Assembly: GCA_905182645.1 (NCBI GenBank)
Contig: CAJJCJ010000007.1
Coordinates: 1-64,000 of the forward strand
DNA: 64,000 bases
Direction: 5' to 3'
Source: an uncultured Sulfitobacter sp.
GTDB taxonomy: Bacteria; Pseudomonadota; Alphaproteobacteria; Rhodobacterales; Rhodobacteraceae
The notes under the pieces were generated by a model. That model ran no database searches. It was given only the letters and a program-made list of their open reading frames with translations, and was not told the DNA's origin. Both the position numbers and the translations under genes were made by a program. Below, piece after piece: positions 30,082 through 39,343 of the stretch (positions are counted from its first letter, which is position 1; every line of letters begins with the position of its first letter).

Positions 30082-31140
30082 TCAACCAATCATTTGACCA
30101 CAATTGCCCAGTTCTTCATAGTGACACTTGAGGCGACAAAGCGCGATCCACAATACAATCTTGCCTGATCGTGCCGACCAACCCATTGATTTTTCCGTGT
30201 TTTCAAGACCTTCAAGAAGGCAACAACAGTGAAATGTCACATCCGACAGCCCGGGGCCAAGGTCGCGCAATGCCGCTTGGGTGCGCTCATGCCCAGCACT
30301 GGCGCCTTTTGGGCTGCCCGAAACGGGAACAGACGCCATAAACGTCGCCGCATTGGCGGATATCTGGCTGCCCATCTTAGCCAGCTCAAAATCTTCACGA
30401 AACCGTTCATCAGCCACAACCAAATCACGGCTCAAAAACGGCTGGCCGTCGCGGTCCCGACGCCGAGACAACCCAATCAGCGGGCTTTCGAACGCCTGAT
30501 ACCGGCTGCTACGGCCCGCTTCATCTTCAATCGCATTGATGTCCCACGCATCCTCTGGTCCCATCACTGCACGCGTATCTGCGAATCCCGACGCGGCATT
30601 CTCGTCTTGAGCAATCAGGCGGCGCAACGCCGCGCGGCCCGCATTGGTGACAAAATACCGCGCAATGCGGCCCGTCGCATCGGGGCACGTGATCCTTTCT
30701 TTTAACGCCATTGCTTCTGCAATTTCACGGTCAACCACCGCCGTGCGAAGCTGATCACCTTGGGGTGTTTCACGCACAATAACCGCCGTTTCCATCTCAC
30801 GCGCGACAGCCATCACCGCACCAGGCTCACATAAGCGCAACAAAACACGCTTTGCTTCTTGGTCAATTAGGGCTTGGGTCAATCCTTCTTGCGGTTTGGC
30901 CCTGCCAATCCGGCCGCGAACGTCAATTGCCTTCTTTCCATGCCCATTTCGCCCATCATGTTCGTGACATCGGATAAGGCGCACAGCGCATCATCAACCA
31001 AAGGATCATCGCGCCGCTGCACGAACCGGCGCACTTGCCGCAGGATCGTCGAAGGATGACAGTCATTCTCGCGCGCCAACGCCCGAATGGACTGACCACG
31101 CTCTGTATGCGCAAGCATAATGGGCCGCAGCGCGTGGCAC
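30082..31140 (-). pseudogene. DUF6456-domain HTH protein, frameshifted
   Basis: The frame 30082-30984 carries the C-terminal DUF6456 domain (ESPLIGLSRRRDRDGQPFLS, then RSGKIVLWIALCRLKCHYE). The expected N-terminal helix-turn-helix part (LAHTERGQSIRALARENDCH, then PSTILRQVRRF) lies in a different frame at 30879-31118. A third frame gives VPRAAAHY at 31140-31117, which in related proteins directly precedes the LAHTE segment. So one frameshift lies near 31117 and another between 30882 and about 30984. The protein is usually one chain of roughly 350 residues and is thought to bind DNA. It is either inactivated or affected by base-calling errors. Confidence 0.7.
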
Positions 31141-31144
31141 TCAA

Positions 31145-31423
31145 CCTGGAAGATAGGGGGTGGAATTTGTCACATGTATGTCGTGCATTGAACCTACCTT
31201 TTCATAATGCGATCTGTCGATGCACACTTTATGGGGAGTTATATATTTAAAATACAAGCTAAGCGCGTATTTATCACCCAATCGTTAATTGTTCCCAATC
31301 ACGTTCAGTATTGTTTCCAAATTCTAAATAATAGTAAGGCGACCGTGCGCTGCCAAGCAGCCTCCCACAACACCCCTTGTGCACGTGCAAATGTAATCTC
31401 AGTTAAACATCTGGGAAAATAAA
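31145..31423. other. AT-rich intergenic region before the DUF6477 gene
   Basis: 279 bases without a convincing gene. The stretch 31200-31340 is much more AT-rich than its surroundings and should contain the promoter for the DUF6477 gene and the start region of the broken DUF6456 gene. I see no clear -35/-10 pair, RNA gene or repeat. Confidence 0.4.
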
Positions 31424-31717
31424 ATGCTTGATATTCAAACACGTATCGCTCAACTTCGTCGCCCAAATCTCTTGATCAAGGCCGCGCGCTTTGGCATTGA
31501 CGACAATACACGCAACACACATTTGCGCCGGGTATTACAGAGTGAACCACCCGTTAAACCTGCGGCCGCACTGGTTCAATTGCTCGAAATTGAGGCCGTG
31601 ATGAACGATGATCGCATCAAAAAGCAGGCCACCTATTCAGTGGCCCGCCATGTCGAAACATTGATCGCAATCATGGTCGAGGCGCAGACATTACGCGCAA
31701 CCAGCCACCCTACATAA
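31424..31717 (+). CDS. DUF6477 family protein
   Basis: A 97-residue soluble protein whose layout matches the small Rhodobacterales family DUF6477: RRPNLLIKAARFGIDDN, a short linker, PAAALVQLLEIEAVMNDDRI and YSVARHVETLIAIMVEA. The function is unknown. The ATG follows a weak GGGAAAA site. The end overlaps the convergent mttB-like gene by eight bases. Its neighbour on the other side is the frameshifted DUF6456 gene; in my recollection these two small families occur in the same group of bacteria, but a functional link is not shown. Confidence 0.8.
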   Translation: MLDIQTRIAQLRRPNLLIKAARFGIDDNTRNTHLRRVLQSEPPVKPAAALVQLLEIEAVMNDDRIKKQATYSVARHVETLIAIMVEAQTLRATSHPT

Positions 31718-33260
31718 AGGCGTCTGGCATGCTCGCTTTCTTGTCAGCAACATAGGCGCGCAGGCGGGCCTCGATCTCGGGATCAAGCGTCGGTTGCTGA
31801 TAGGTATCAACCATCTTTTGTACGCGGATCGTGGCAAGGGCCTGCGTATCGCGCGCGCCCTCTTCATCCCATGTCTCAAACGGTTTGTAGTCAAACAAGT
31901 CGGACCGCCAAAATGCTGTCTTAAAGTTCGCTTGGGTATGCTCGCAGCCCAAGTAATGCCCACCGGGGCCAACTTCGGCGATCGCACCCATGGCTTGAGC
32001 TTCCTCAGACATGTCCACACCGCGCGCAAAATGGTGCAATGTGCCAAGCTGATCGGCGTCCATCACAAATTTTTCAAACGATGCAACAAGCCCGCCTTCA
32101 AGCCAACCGCATGAATGCAGCATAAAGTTAACGCCCGATAACAGCCCCATCTGAAGGCTGTTTGATGTCTCATATGCAGCCTGCGCATCTGGCAACTTGG
32201 ACCCACAGAAAGACCCAGCAGACCGGTACGGCACACCCAAACGGCGGGCCAACTGCCCTGCCCCATATGTGATGTGCGCGGCTTCTGGTGTGCCAAACGT
32301 CGGCGCGCCAGAGTTCATGTCGATCGATGTCACAAACGTCCCCATGATAACCGGCGCACCGGGGCGCAGGATTTGAGAATAGGCGATGCCAGCCAGAACT
32401 TCGGCCATAACTTGGGTCAACGTGCCAGCGACGGACACAGGCGCCATAGCCCCGCCCACGATGAACGGCGAAATAATCGACGCTTGGTTGTTAGTCGCAA
32501 ATACTTCCAACGCACCCATCATGATGCTGTCAAATGTCAGCGGGCTGTTGATGTTAATCAACGACGTCATAACGGTGTTGTTTTGAACAAACTCTTCGCC
32601 AAACAGGATGTTGCACATATCAACACTGTCTTGGGCGCGGCTTGGCTCAGTCACAGACCCCATAAATGGCTTGTCCGACAACGTCATATGCGCAAGCAAC
32701 ATATCTAGGTGACGCTTGTTCACTGGCACATCCGTAGGTTCACAAACCGTACCACCCGAATGGTGCAACCACTTGGACATATAGCCCAGTTTCACAAACT
32801 TTTCGAAATCAGCCATAGTGGCGTAACGACGACCACCCTCAGCATCACGCACAAATGGCGGACCATAAACAGGTGCCAGCACAAGGTTCTTGCCGCCGAT
32901 CTCTACATTGCGCTCAGGATTGCGGGCACACTGAGTGAACTGGGACGGCGCTGTGGAACACAACTTGCGGGCCAATCCACGTGGGATACGGACACGTTCG
33001 CCGTCAATCTCAGCACCAGCGGCCTTCCAACGCGCAAGTGCGTCGGGGTTATCAACGAACATCACGCCAATCTCGGCCAACACCGTTTCAGCGTTTTCTT
33101 CAATCAATTCCAGCGCAGCTTCGTCCAAAACTTCATAGTTTGGGATGTTGCGCTCAATGTACTTGGCGGTCTCCACGCTGACGGCTGTGCGCTCTGCGCG
33201 CCGCGCTGCACCGCCGCCTCCGCGTGTACGACGAACTGGTGTTGCTGCTGTATCTGACAT
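31710..33260 (-). CDS. Trimethylamine methyltransferase (MttB) family protein without pyrrolysine
   Basis: A 516-residue TIM-barrel corrinoid methyltransferase-like protein. [19 protein letters not shown] at the start and [20 protein letters not shown] and [13 protein letters not shown] further on place it in the MttB superfamily. The whole frame is open with no internal UAG, so it belongs to the non-pyrrolysine branch, whose characterised members demethylate glycine betaine, proline betaine or carnitine in anaerobes. In Rhodobacterales these proteins are common but poorly understood; no corrinoid protein or reactivase gene is nearby. Residues 9-25 are an Arg/Gly-rich disordered start. It is divergent from guaA. 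Confidence 0.88.
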   Translation of the reverse strand: MSDTAATPVRRTRGGGGAARRAERTAVSVETAKYIERNIPNYEVLDEAALELIEENAETVLAEIGVMFVDNPDALARWKAAGAEIDGERVRIPRGLARKLCSTAPSQFTQCARNPERNVEIGGKNLVLAPVYGPPFVRDAEGGRRYATMADFEKFVKLGYMSKWLHHSGGTVCEPTDVPVNKRHLDMLLAHMTLSDKPFMGSVTEPSRAQDSVDMCNILFGEEFVQNNTVMTSLININSPLTFDSIMMGALEVFATNNQASIISPFIVGGAMAPVSVAGTLTQVMAEVLAGIAYSQILRPGAPVIMGTFVTSIDMNSGAPTFGTPEAAHITYGAGQLARRLGVPYRSAGSFCGSKLPDAQAAYETSNSLQMGLLSGVNFMLHSCGWLEGGLVASFEKFVMDADQLGTLHHFARGVDMSEEAQAMGAIAEVGPGGHYLGCEHTQANFKTAFWRSDLFDYKPFETWDEEGARDTQALATIRVQKMVDTYQQPTLDPEIEARLRAYVADKKASMPDAFM

Positions 33261-33401
33261 GAGATGTCCCCAAGAAATGAATCGCTTGCTGATGTTCTAA
33301 CCGCCCAGCCGACCCGACCACCCATAATTAACGTCGCCTGCGACGCAAAAGCGACATCGGGCAGTCTTGCGCACCGACGTCTGTCGGGGTTAAACGGCAG
33401 T

Positions 33402-34961
33402 ATGGATATACAGACACACGAACGCCTTCTGATCATCGACTTCGGTAGCCAAGTCACGCAGCTTATTGCGCGCCGCTTACGCGAACTGAATGTCTATTGC
33501 GAAATTCACCCATACCAAGTGGTCGACGACGCGTTTCTGACTGCATTTGCACCCAAAGCGGTCATTCTTTCCGGTGGCCCCGACAGCGTAACCCGCGAGG
33601 GGTCTCCGCGGGCACCGCAAACCGTATTCGACATGAACGTCCCTGTTCTTGGCATCTGCTATGGCCAACAAACCATGATGCAGCAGCTTGGCGGTCAAGT
33701 TGACCGTGGGCACGGCACCGCCGAATTTGGCCGCGCCTTTGTGACACCACTGAACGAACTTCCCCTGCTAGACGGTTGGTTTGCATCAGAAAAAGAACAA
33801 GTCTGGATGAGCCACGGCGACCATGTATCGCAAATCGCACCTGGGTTTGAGGTCTACGGCACGTCCCCCAACGCGCCATTCGCGATCACAGCCGATGTTT
33901 CTCGCAATTTCTATGCGGTGCAATTCCACCCAGAGGTACACCACACACCCAACGGCGCAAAACTATACGAAAACTTCGTAAAACTTGCGGGCTTCAAAGG
34001 CGATTGGACAATGGGCGCCTACCGCGAACAGGCAATTGCCGCGATCCGCGCACAAGTTGGCGACAAACAGGTCATCTGCGGGCTGTCCGGCGGCGTCGAT
34101 TCGTCCGTTGCCGCCGTGCTGATCCACGAAGCCATCGGCGACCAACTCACCTGCGTTTTCGTAAACAACGGTTTGTTGCGCCAGAACGAGGCCGAAGACG
34201 TCCTCAAAATGTTCCGCGAAAACTATAACATCCCATTGATCTATGCCGACGAACAAGAATTGTTTTTGGGCGAACTGGACGGGCAATCAGACCCCGAAAC
34301 CAAACGCAAGATCATCGGTAAGCTGTTCATCGACGTGTTCCAAAAACACGCAAACACCATCGACGGCGCTGAATTCCTCGCTCAGGGCACGCTTTACCCG
34401 GACGTTATCGAATCCGTATCGTTCAGCGGCGGCCCCTCTGTGACAATCAAAAGCCACCACAATGTTGGTGGCCTGCCCGAAAAGATGGGCCTCAAACTGG
34501 TCGAACCCCTGCGCGAGCTCTTCAAAGACGAAGTGCGCGCCTTGGGCGTTGAACTTGGCCTGCCCGCATCGTTTATCGGACGGCACCCGTTCCCTGGCCC
34601 CGGCCTTGCGATCCGTTGCCCAGGTGAAATCACCCGCGAAAAGCTCGACATCCTACGCAAGGCGGACGCGGTCTATATCGACCAAATCCGCAAGCACGGG
34701 CTCTACGATGAAATCTGGCAAGCCTTCGTGGCGATCCTGCCAGTGCGCACCGTTGGGGTCATGGGCGACGACAGGACCTATGACTTTGCCTGCGCGTTGC
34801 GCGCGGTCACTTCGGTCGATGGTATGACCGCCGATTACTACCCGTTCACCCATGAATTCCTTGGTGAAACCGCCACACGAATTATCAACGAAGTCAAAGG
34901 CATCAACCGCGTAACGCTTGATATCACCTCAAAGCCTCCCGGCACGATTGAGTGGGAATAA
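33402..34961 (+). CDS. guaA: GMP synthase (glutamine-hydrolysing)
   Basis: A 519-residue cytoplasmic enzyme that aminates XMP to GMP. The class I amidotransferase part has the nucleophile Cys86 in GICYGQQ and the His in QFHPEV; the ATP pyrophosphatase part has [12 protein letters not shown]; the C-terminal dimerisation domain ends in the universal TIEWE. The ATG at 33402 gives [17 protein letters not shown]; an upstream in-frame extension to 33264 has no family support. The last codons form the left attachment repeat of the island that follows, and the gene is intact. Confidence 0.97.
   Translation: MDIQTHERLLIIDFGSQVTQLIARRLRELNVYCEIHPYQVVDDAFLTAFAPKAVILSGGPDSVTREGSPRAPQTVFDMNVPVLGICYGQQTMMQQLGGQVDRGHGTAEFGRAFVTPLNELPLLDGWFASEKEQVWMSHGDHVSQIAPGFEVYGTSPNAPFAITADVSRNFYAVQFHPEVHHTPNGAKLYENFVKLAGFKGDWTMGAYREQAIAAIRAQVGDKQVICGLSGGVDSSVAAVLIHEAIGDQLTCVFVNNGLLRQNEAEDVLKMFRENYNIPLIYADEQELFLGELDGQSDPETKRKIIGKLFIDVFQKHANTIDGAEFLAQGTLYPDVIESVSFSGGPSVTIKSHHNVGGLPEKMGLKLVEPLRELFKDEVRALGVELGLPASFIGRHPFPGPGLAIRCPGEITREKLDILRKADAVYIDQIRKHGLYDEIWQAFVAILPVRTVGVMGDDRTYDFACALRAVTSVDGMTADYYPFTHEFLGETATRIINEVKGINRVTLDITSKPPGTIEWE
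34947..34961 (+). repeat. attL: left core repeat of the guaA island
   Basis: ATTGAGTGGGAATAA, the last four residues and stop of guaA, recurs identically at 39396-39410. The two copies bound a block carrying an integrase, and similarity continues weakly to the right (ACTT.GTA.TCAACAA in both). The 3' end of guaA is a known integration hotspot in many bacteria. Confidence 0.85.
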
Positions 34962-34997
34962 GACTTGGTACTCAACAATTGATTTATATAGAACTGT

Positions 34998-35011
34998 ACT
35001 TACAAAGTACT
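34998..35011 (+). repeat. Candidate integrase arm site, left
   Basis: ACTTACAAAGTACT, identical at 39330-39343 near the other end of the island. Partial copies lie close by: ACTGACAAAGTA at 35009-35020 and ACTTACAAGG at 35059-35068. Clusters of short repeats inside the att ends are typical of arm-type binding sites for tyrosine integrases. Confidence 0.55.
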
Positions 35012-35112
35012 GACAAAGTAAAAAATCGCTGATTGATTTTGTTGAGTTTTCTTGTTATACTTACAAGGAAACTAACAAACTCGACGCACTATTGCGTTTC
35101 ATAGTGATTGAT

Positions 35113-36399
35113 ATGCCAAAAAACGAAGTACGCATCTACAACAGCAAAGCAGTCATTTACCAAAATGACTATGATGTATGGCAGTTTCGTATTTGGTTAG
35201 CAGACGAAGACAAATACTTTCGCCAATCCCTACGTACTAAAGACAAAGCAAAAGCGATTGCTGACGCTGAAGAGATGTATGAAGACATCAAGTATATGAA
35301 GCGTAGGGGTAAGAAGATTTACTCAATAAGCATCAAACAAGCAGTAGCGATGTATATTGAAGATAAGGCAAAGTACGTTGGTATAGATGGTGCAAATGGC
35401 ATTGTTGAAGGCAGACTTGGCACAATCAAAGCACATATGAAGCACTTCTTAGAGTACGTACATAAAGATGCAAAAGTGAAAGACTTAGGCATTAACACGC
35501 TCCTTTCGTACGACAGAGAAGGAGAAACAATAGACTATGAACTGTTTAGAAAACGCAAAAGCATTGCTGACAGTACAATCAGAAATGAGATAGCAAGCAT
35601 CAATGCTTGTATGACTTTCTTACACGAACATACAGAAGCACTATCTGACATATCTGCGTTCAAAGTACCTAAGATACAAAGCAGAAAGTATGATGACAGT
35701 GGCGAAGAGATAAGACGACAGACATTCACAAGTGAGGAATGGCAGACGTTCTATGTTGCTATGCGTTCGTATTGTGCGAAGAAGAACAATCCAAGTATTG
35801 AAGAGTATTACGAGAAACAGTTAGCACGACACTTCCTATTAGTGATGGCAAATAGTGGATTTAGAAATGGCGAACTTCGTCAGTTGAAGTGGAAGAATGT
35901 CACTGTTGAAAGACACGTAGATAGCAAACAAAAGCCCTACTCACTTGCTCGCATAAGAGTTGAAGCACAGACGAGTAAGGTGAGAATACCACGTACTTTA
36001 TATGCTAACTGTGGCAAGTACATTGAGAGATGGCAGAAGATACAAAAGGAATGTGGTGTTAAGACAAGTGAAGAAGACTTTGTGTTTAGTGTTGATGGAA
36101 GCGAGTTTAGCAACAGAAGACTAAACCATCACTTCAACAACATAATGAAGATGACAAACATTGCGTACGACAGAAGGAACGACTTAGTCATCTATAGTCT
36201 TCGTCATATGTTTATTACGAATATGTCACTCAGTGGAGCAAGTTTTGACAGCATTGCACATCACTGTGGAACATCCATACAGCAGATCGAGAAAGTGTAT
36301 AAACACGTAAGTGATGATGAGAAGCGTACCTTTGCTACAAAGCGTTATATGAATATCAATGGAAACATTGTTGCTATGTCTGATGCGTACGGAGATTAG
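35113..36399 (+). CDS. int: Tyrosine-type site-specific integrase
   Basis: Recombinase of 428 residues that would integrate and excise the island. A SAM-like N-terminal core-binding region (MYIEDKAKY onward) precedes the catalytic domain, where the first Arg is in NSGFRNGELRQL, a Lys in TSKVRIPRTL, the second Arg in YSLRHMFITNM (Tyr in place of the usual His before it), the His in IAHHCGTS and the nucleophile Tyr in EKVYKHVS. The ATG at 35113 was chosen; an in-frame TTG at 35092 adds seven residues, and neither has a clear ribosome binding site. The gene is AT-rich and lies 150 bases inside the left att repeat, the usual place for an island integrase. Confidence 0.92.
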   Translation: MPKNEVRIYNSKAVIYQNDYDVWQFRIWLADEDKYFRQSLRTKDKAKAIADAEEMYEDIKYMKRRGKKIYSISIKQAVAMYIEDKAKYVGIDGANGIVEGRLGTIKAHMKHFLEYVHKDAKVKDLGINTLLSYDREGETIDYELFRKRKSIADSTIRNEIASINACMTFLHEHTEALSDISAFKVPKIQSRKYDDSGEEIRRQTFTSEEWQTFYVAMRSYCAKKNNPSIEEYYEKQLARHFLLVMANSGFRNGELRQLKWKNVTVERHVDSKQKPYSLARIRVEAQTSKVRIPRTLYANCGKYIERWQKIQKECGVKTSEEDFVFSVDGSEFSNRRLNHHFNNIMKMTNIAYDRRNDLVIYSLRHMFITNMSLSGASFDSIAHHCGTSIQQIEKVYKHVSDDEKRTFATKRYMNINGNIVAMSDAYGD

Positions 36400-36526
36400 T
36401 GTATAGCAACAGCAACTTCTTTTGATTTTTTCGTTCGCAATGTCTGACGTCAGCGCTTATGGGTCCAAATAGCGTTATTTGATAAGAGAGTGTTCTTGGC
36501 TCATCGTAACCACTGAGGAGTGGAAC

Positions 36527-36901
36527 ATGAGACAGACAACTGGAACACGCAAAAGCCCTGGCGAGAAGATCGTCAAAGATATCAAACGGGCGACCCGCAA
36601 GCATTATTCATCTGAAGAGAAGATCAGGATCGTCTTGGACGGCCTGCGCGGCGAAGACAGCATCGCTGAGTTGTGTCGCCGTGAAGGCATTTCCCAAGGC
36701 ATCTACTACAAATGGTCGAAAGACTTCATGGAGGCTGGGAAGCGGCGTCTTGCTGGCGACACAGCCCGCGCTGCCACGACCGACGAAGTGAAGGATCTTC
36801 GCCGTGAAGCCCACGATCTGAAGGAGGTTGTGGCTGAACAAACGCTCGAACTCCGTTTGCTTAAAAAAAGCATGACAGGCGATGGGGGCGGCCACGAATG
36901 A
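36527..36901 (+). CDS. IS3-family transposase OrfA
   Basis: A 124-residue DNA-binding protein. HYSSEEKIRIVLDGLRGEDS and ELCRREGISQGIYYKWSKDF form the helix-turn-helix, and a leucine-rich coiled coil follows (DLRREAHDLKEVVAEQTLEL). The ATG at 36527 has GAGGAG upstream. Near the end, a run of seven A then G (36863-36870) is a plausible slippery site for the -1 frameshift that makes OrfAB in this family. Confidence 0.88.
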   Translation: MRQTTGTRKSPGEKIVKDIKRATRKHYSSEEKIRIVLDGLRGEDSIAELCRREGISQGIYYKWSKDFMEAGKRRLAGDTARAATTDEVKDLRREAHDLKEVVAEQTLELRLLKKSMTGDGGGHE

Positions 36902-37878
36902 GATACCCTGCCTCTGAGAAACTGGAGATCATCAGACTGGTCGAAGGATCGCATCTGTCGGCACGCCTGACGTTGGCCAAACTGGGCATCCCCCGCACCA
37001 CATTCTACCGCTGGTATGATCGGTATCTGCAGCGTGGTGAAGCTGGATTGCAGGATCAATCGCCTATACCAAAACACGTTTGGAACCGCGTTCCTGACGA
37101 GGTGAAGCACAAGGTCGTCAATCTTGCCTTGAAAGAGACGGAGCTATCGCCGCGAGAACTGGCGGTGACGTTCACAGACCATGAACGCTACTTTGTATCT
37201 GAATCCACAGTCTATCGCACGCTCAAGGCACATGATCTGATCACCAGCCCTGCCTTCATCGTCATCAAGGCGGCCAATGAGTTCAAAGACAAGACCACGG
37301 CCATCAACCAGCTTTGGCAGACCGACTTCACCTACCTAAAGATCATCGGCTGGGGCTGGTTCTATCTCAGCACGATCCTGGACGATTACAGCCGGTACAT
37401 CATCTCATGGAAACTCTGTACGAACATGAGAACCCAAGACGTGACGGACACGCTGGATTTGGCTTTGGAAGCATCCGGTTGCGATCAGGTTCACGTTGTC
37501 CACAAACCGCGCCTGCTTAGCGACAATGGGTCCAGTTATGTCTCTGGAGAACTGGCAGAATGGCTGCAAGACAAAGGCATGAAGCACTCGCGCGGAGCGC
37601 CCTATCATCCCCAAACCCAAGGCAAGATCGAACGCTGGCATCAGACATTGAAGAACCGCATCTTGCTGGAACACTACTTCCTGCCCGGTGATCTCGAAGC
37701 CCAGATTGAAGCCTTCGTCGATCACTACAACCACCAGCGCTATCACGAGAGCCTGAACAACGTCACACCGTCTGACGTCTACTTCGGACGCGATAAGACC
37801 ATTCTACAACAACGAGAAAGGATCAAACGAAAGACACTCGAAGCGCGACGCTTGCATCACAGACAGCACGCCGCATAA
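36898..37878 (+). CDS. IS3-family transposase OrfB
   Basis: A 326-residue DDE transposase. An HTH region (LTLAKLGIPRTTFYRWYDRY) is followed by the rve integrase core: first Asp in WQTDFTYLK, second Asp in LLSDNGSSYVS, Glu in HPQTQGKIERWHQTLKNRI. The frame is intact and full length, so the element may be active. The ATG overlaps the OrfA stop as ATGA; translation as an OrfAB fusion by frameshifting is also possible. Confidence 0.92.
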   Translation: MRYPASEKLEIIRLVEGSHLSARLTLAKLGIPRTTFYRWYDRYLQRGEAGLQDQSPIPKHVWNRVPDEVKHKVVNLALKETELSPRELAVTFTDHERYFVSESTVYRTLKAHDLITSPAFIVIKAANEFKDKTTAINQLWQTDFTYLKIIGWGWFYLSTILDDYSRYIISWKLCTNMRTQDVTDTLDLALEASGCDQVHVVHKPRLLSDNGSSYVSGELAEWLQDKGMKHSRGAPYHPQTQGKIERWHQTLKNRILLEHYFLPGDLEAQIEAFVDHYNHQRYHESLNNVTPSDVYFGRDKTILQQRERIKRKTLEARRLHHRQHAA

Positions 37879-37911
37879 TGAAACCAACCAGATGAGCCGG
37901 ACACTCTCTTA

Positions 37912-38475
37912 GTTTACGCAGCTCTTGGTGCCAAAAACCCTGACGACGGACATAAGGTAAGTGACACAGAGACACGTGGTGAGTATCTGTTTGCTGAAGC
38001 CCCTACCCCTAACAAAGTGATGCTTGTTGAAGACAGAGATACAGCAATACAGTCATCTGAAGATGTGAGTAGTTTGCTGATACGAATACCTAAGTCACTT
38101 ACACGCAAACAGATTGATGTTGCTATTGAACGCATCTTTGCAAAAGAAATGACGTTTGAAAGAGGAAGGCAGACACGCAACCCTAATCGTTCTAATGCAC
38201 GATATAAGTTGTCCAAGCCTATCAATGTTGAGACATACAAGATGGCATTTGATGTGTATGAGATGTTGCTGAACAAAGAACGTAGCAACGTTAAACTTTC
38301 CAACTATGTTATAGCGAAGCGTGTTGGTTTAGTTGTAAAACGCAAAGAAGAGACGCTAAAAGAACAAGCAATGACTGTGGCAGATGAACGAAGAACAATC
38401 TCAGTTGCTGTCACACGCAAAAAGAAGATGGCAGTAGATGCGATACGCAATGTTGCTGAAGGTAAGTTTGGATAA
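37912..38475 (+). pseudogene. Unknown island gene truncated at its 5' end by the IS3 element
   Basis: An open frame runs from the last base of the IS (VYAALGAKNPDDGHKVSDTE) to a stop at 38475, with no start codon of its own before GTG at 38017. The 152 residues from there on are highly charged (IPKSLTRKQIDVAIERIFAK and a Lys-rich C-terminus) and have no membrane segment. The missing 5' part is not found to the left of the IS, in line with the absent target duplication. I do not recognise the family; the basic, AT-rich style resembles small phage or satellite proteins, but that is impression only. Confidence 0.55.
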
Positions 38476-38497
38476 ACAAAGGAGAAGACTATGGTAC
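38473..38497 (+). repeat. Leader repeat, copy A
   Basis: TAAACAAAGGAGAAGAC, then one variable base, then ATGGTAC: stop of the previous gene, ribosome binding site and start of the next. It recurs at 39021-39045 with one mismatch in 25 bases. The two copies flank the DUF6492 fragment. Confidence 0.75.
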
Positions 38498-38559
38498 TTA
38501 CGTCAACAGAGATTAATGCAGACAAAAAGAATTTTCTGGAAAAGAATTATGTTAAATAA
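38491..38559 (+). pseudogene. Truncated small gene, related to the 58-residue gene at 39039
   Basis: A 22-codon frame behind a perfect ribosome binding site. Its start, MVLTSTEINADKKNFLEK, lines up with MVRSLAEIHAEQKALAEE of the gene at 39039 (same Met-Val, Glu-Ile, Ala and Lys positions), but the frame stops where the DUF6492 sequence begins. It looks like the stump of a paralogue whose remainder was replaced. Confidence 0.4.
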
Positions 38560-39088
38560 AGTGATAACCGTATGTACTCGTAAAGACGCGATTACTTTTG
38601 AAATTGCGGCACCATATATCACAAAATACATTCCAGCTAAAAGTTATGTAGTGTTAGTTCCTGAAGCAGACTTGAACTATTTTTCGGCTTTAAAATTGGA
38701 AAATTTTGATATCATTTCAGAGGAAAAATACCGCAATATCTCGGCACTATTGTTAGAAAAAAACTTAGGAACAAGATTTGGTTGGTACTTTCAACAATTT
38801 ATTAAAATGGCTGAGTTAGACGATGGCGATTTAAATGACATAAATGTTATTTGGGATGCCGACACGATACCTTTACGTAAAATTCAATTTGAAGACGAAG
38901 GAAAGTTGTGCTTTTTTCAAGGTACAGAGCATCATATTCCGTATTTTAAATTAATTAAATCCTTACTGGATGTGGATAAATTAGTTGCGACATCATTTAT
39001 TGCGCAGTGCCTTCCTTTTCTAAACAAAGGAGAAGACAATGGTACGTTCACTAGCAGAGATACACGCAGAACAAAAAGCACTTGCTGA
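38549..39088 (+). pseudogene. DUF6492 glycosyltransferase-like protein, 3'-truncated
   Basis: The 179-residue frame begins MLNKVITVCTRKDAITFEIA behind GGAAAAG. VVLVPEADLNYFSALK, RFGWYFQQFIKMAEL and VIWDADTIPLR are the hallmarks of DUF6492 proteins, glycosyltransferase-fold proteins often found with polysaccharide genes. Homology ends near FIAQCLPF; the last residues come from read-through into the second leader repeat, so the native C-terminus is lost. The segment is even more AT-rich than the rest of the island, which suggests a separate source. Confidence 0.65.
39021..39045 (+). repeat. Leader repeat, copy B
   Basis: Second copy of the stop/ribosome-binding-site/start sequence at 38473-38497, here serving the 58-residue gene. 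The DUF6492 homology stops right at its left edge, marking it as a recombination junction. Confidence 0.75.
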
Positions 39089-39215
39089 AGAAGAAAAGAA
39101 GGCAGTCAAAGCACACAAGAAAGAGGCAGTTGCTACAGTTAAGAAACTGATACTCGAATTCAACCTTACAAAAGGTGATATTAGAGGCAAAGCAATGAAG
39201 CAGTTAGAAGGCTAA
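39039..39215 (+). CDS. 58-residue charged protein, possibly H-NS-like
   Basis: The ATG follows AAAGGAG at ideal spacing. Residues 1-35 are a Lys/Glu-rich helix likely to form a coiled coil, and VKKLILEFNLTKGDIRGKA resembles the linker found in H-NS/MvaT-type proteins of alphaproteobacteria (isoleucine-rich helix, then Phe-x-Leu-Thr). That similarity is only suggestive, and the DNA-binding C-domain is missing. It is the last gene before the right att site and is followed by a hairpin. Confidence 0.6.
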   Translation: MVRSLAEIHAEQKALAEEEKKAVKAHKKEAVATVKKLILEFNLTKGDIRGKAMKQLEG

Positions 39216-39236
39216 CTTGCTTAGAGTGGCATTGAA

Positions 39237-39263
39237 AAGTGGATGCAAGGTTTGTATCCACTT
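39237..39263 (+). terminator. Hairpin after the last island gene
   Basis: AAGTGGAT (39237-39244) pairs with ATCCACTT (39256-39263), with an inner CAA/TTG pairing. The T run after it is poor, so it may be a weak terminator or a transcript-end structure. Confidence 0.45.
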
Positions 39264-39329
39264 GCTATGTTTCTATTGCAAATGAGTAGTAACCTATAGA
39301 GATTGCTTGCTAAGCAGAGTACCATACTG

Positions 39330-39343
39330 ACTTACAAAGTACT
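39330..39343 (+). repeat. Candidate integrase arm site, right
   Basis: ACTTACAAAGTACT, identical to 34998-35011. ACTTACAATGTA (39341-39352) and ACTTACATG (39378-39386) are nearby partial copies, so each end of the island carries about three related sites in the same orientation. Confidence 0.55.

Larger units (their letters stand above)
36483..37911 (+). mobile_element. IS3-family insertion sequence
   Basis: A complete element of about 1.43 kb with two transposase frames. The ends are inverted: TAAGAGAGTGT at 36483-36493 and its complement at 37901-37911, followed inward by GGCTCATC in both. No 3-4-base target duplication is visible (TGA before, GTT after), which suggests a deletion next to the element after insertion. 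Its base composition is close to the chromosome, unlike the AT-rich island around it, so it arrived separately. Confidence 0.85.

Noticed and set aside
38438..38548. N-terminal extension of the DUF6492 frame to 38438
   Set aside because: The extension is a shadow of two other short frames and the family starts at the Met at 38549, which has its own ribosome binding site.
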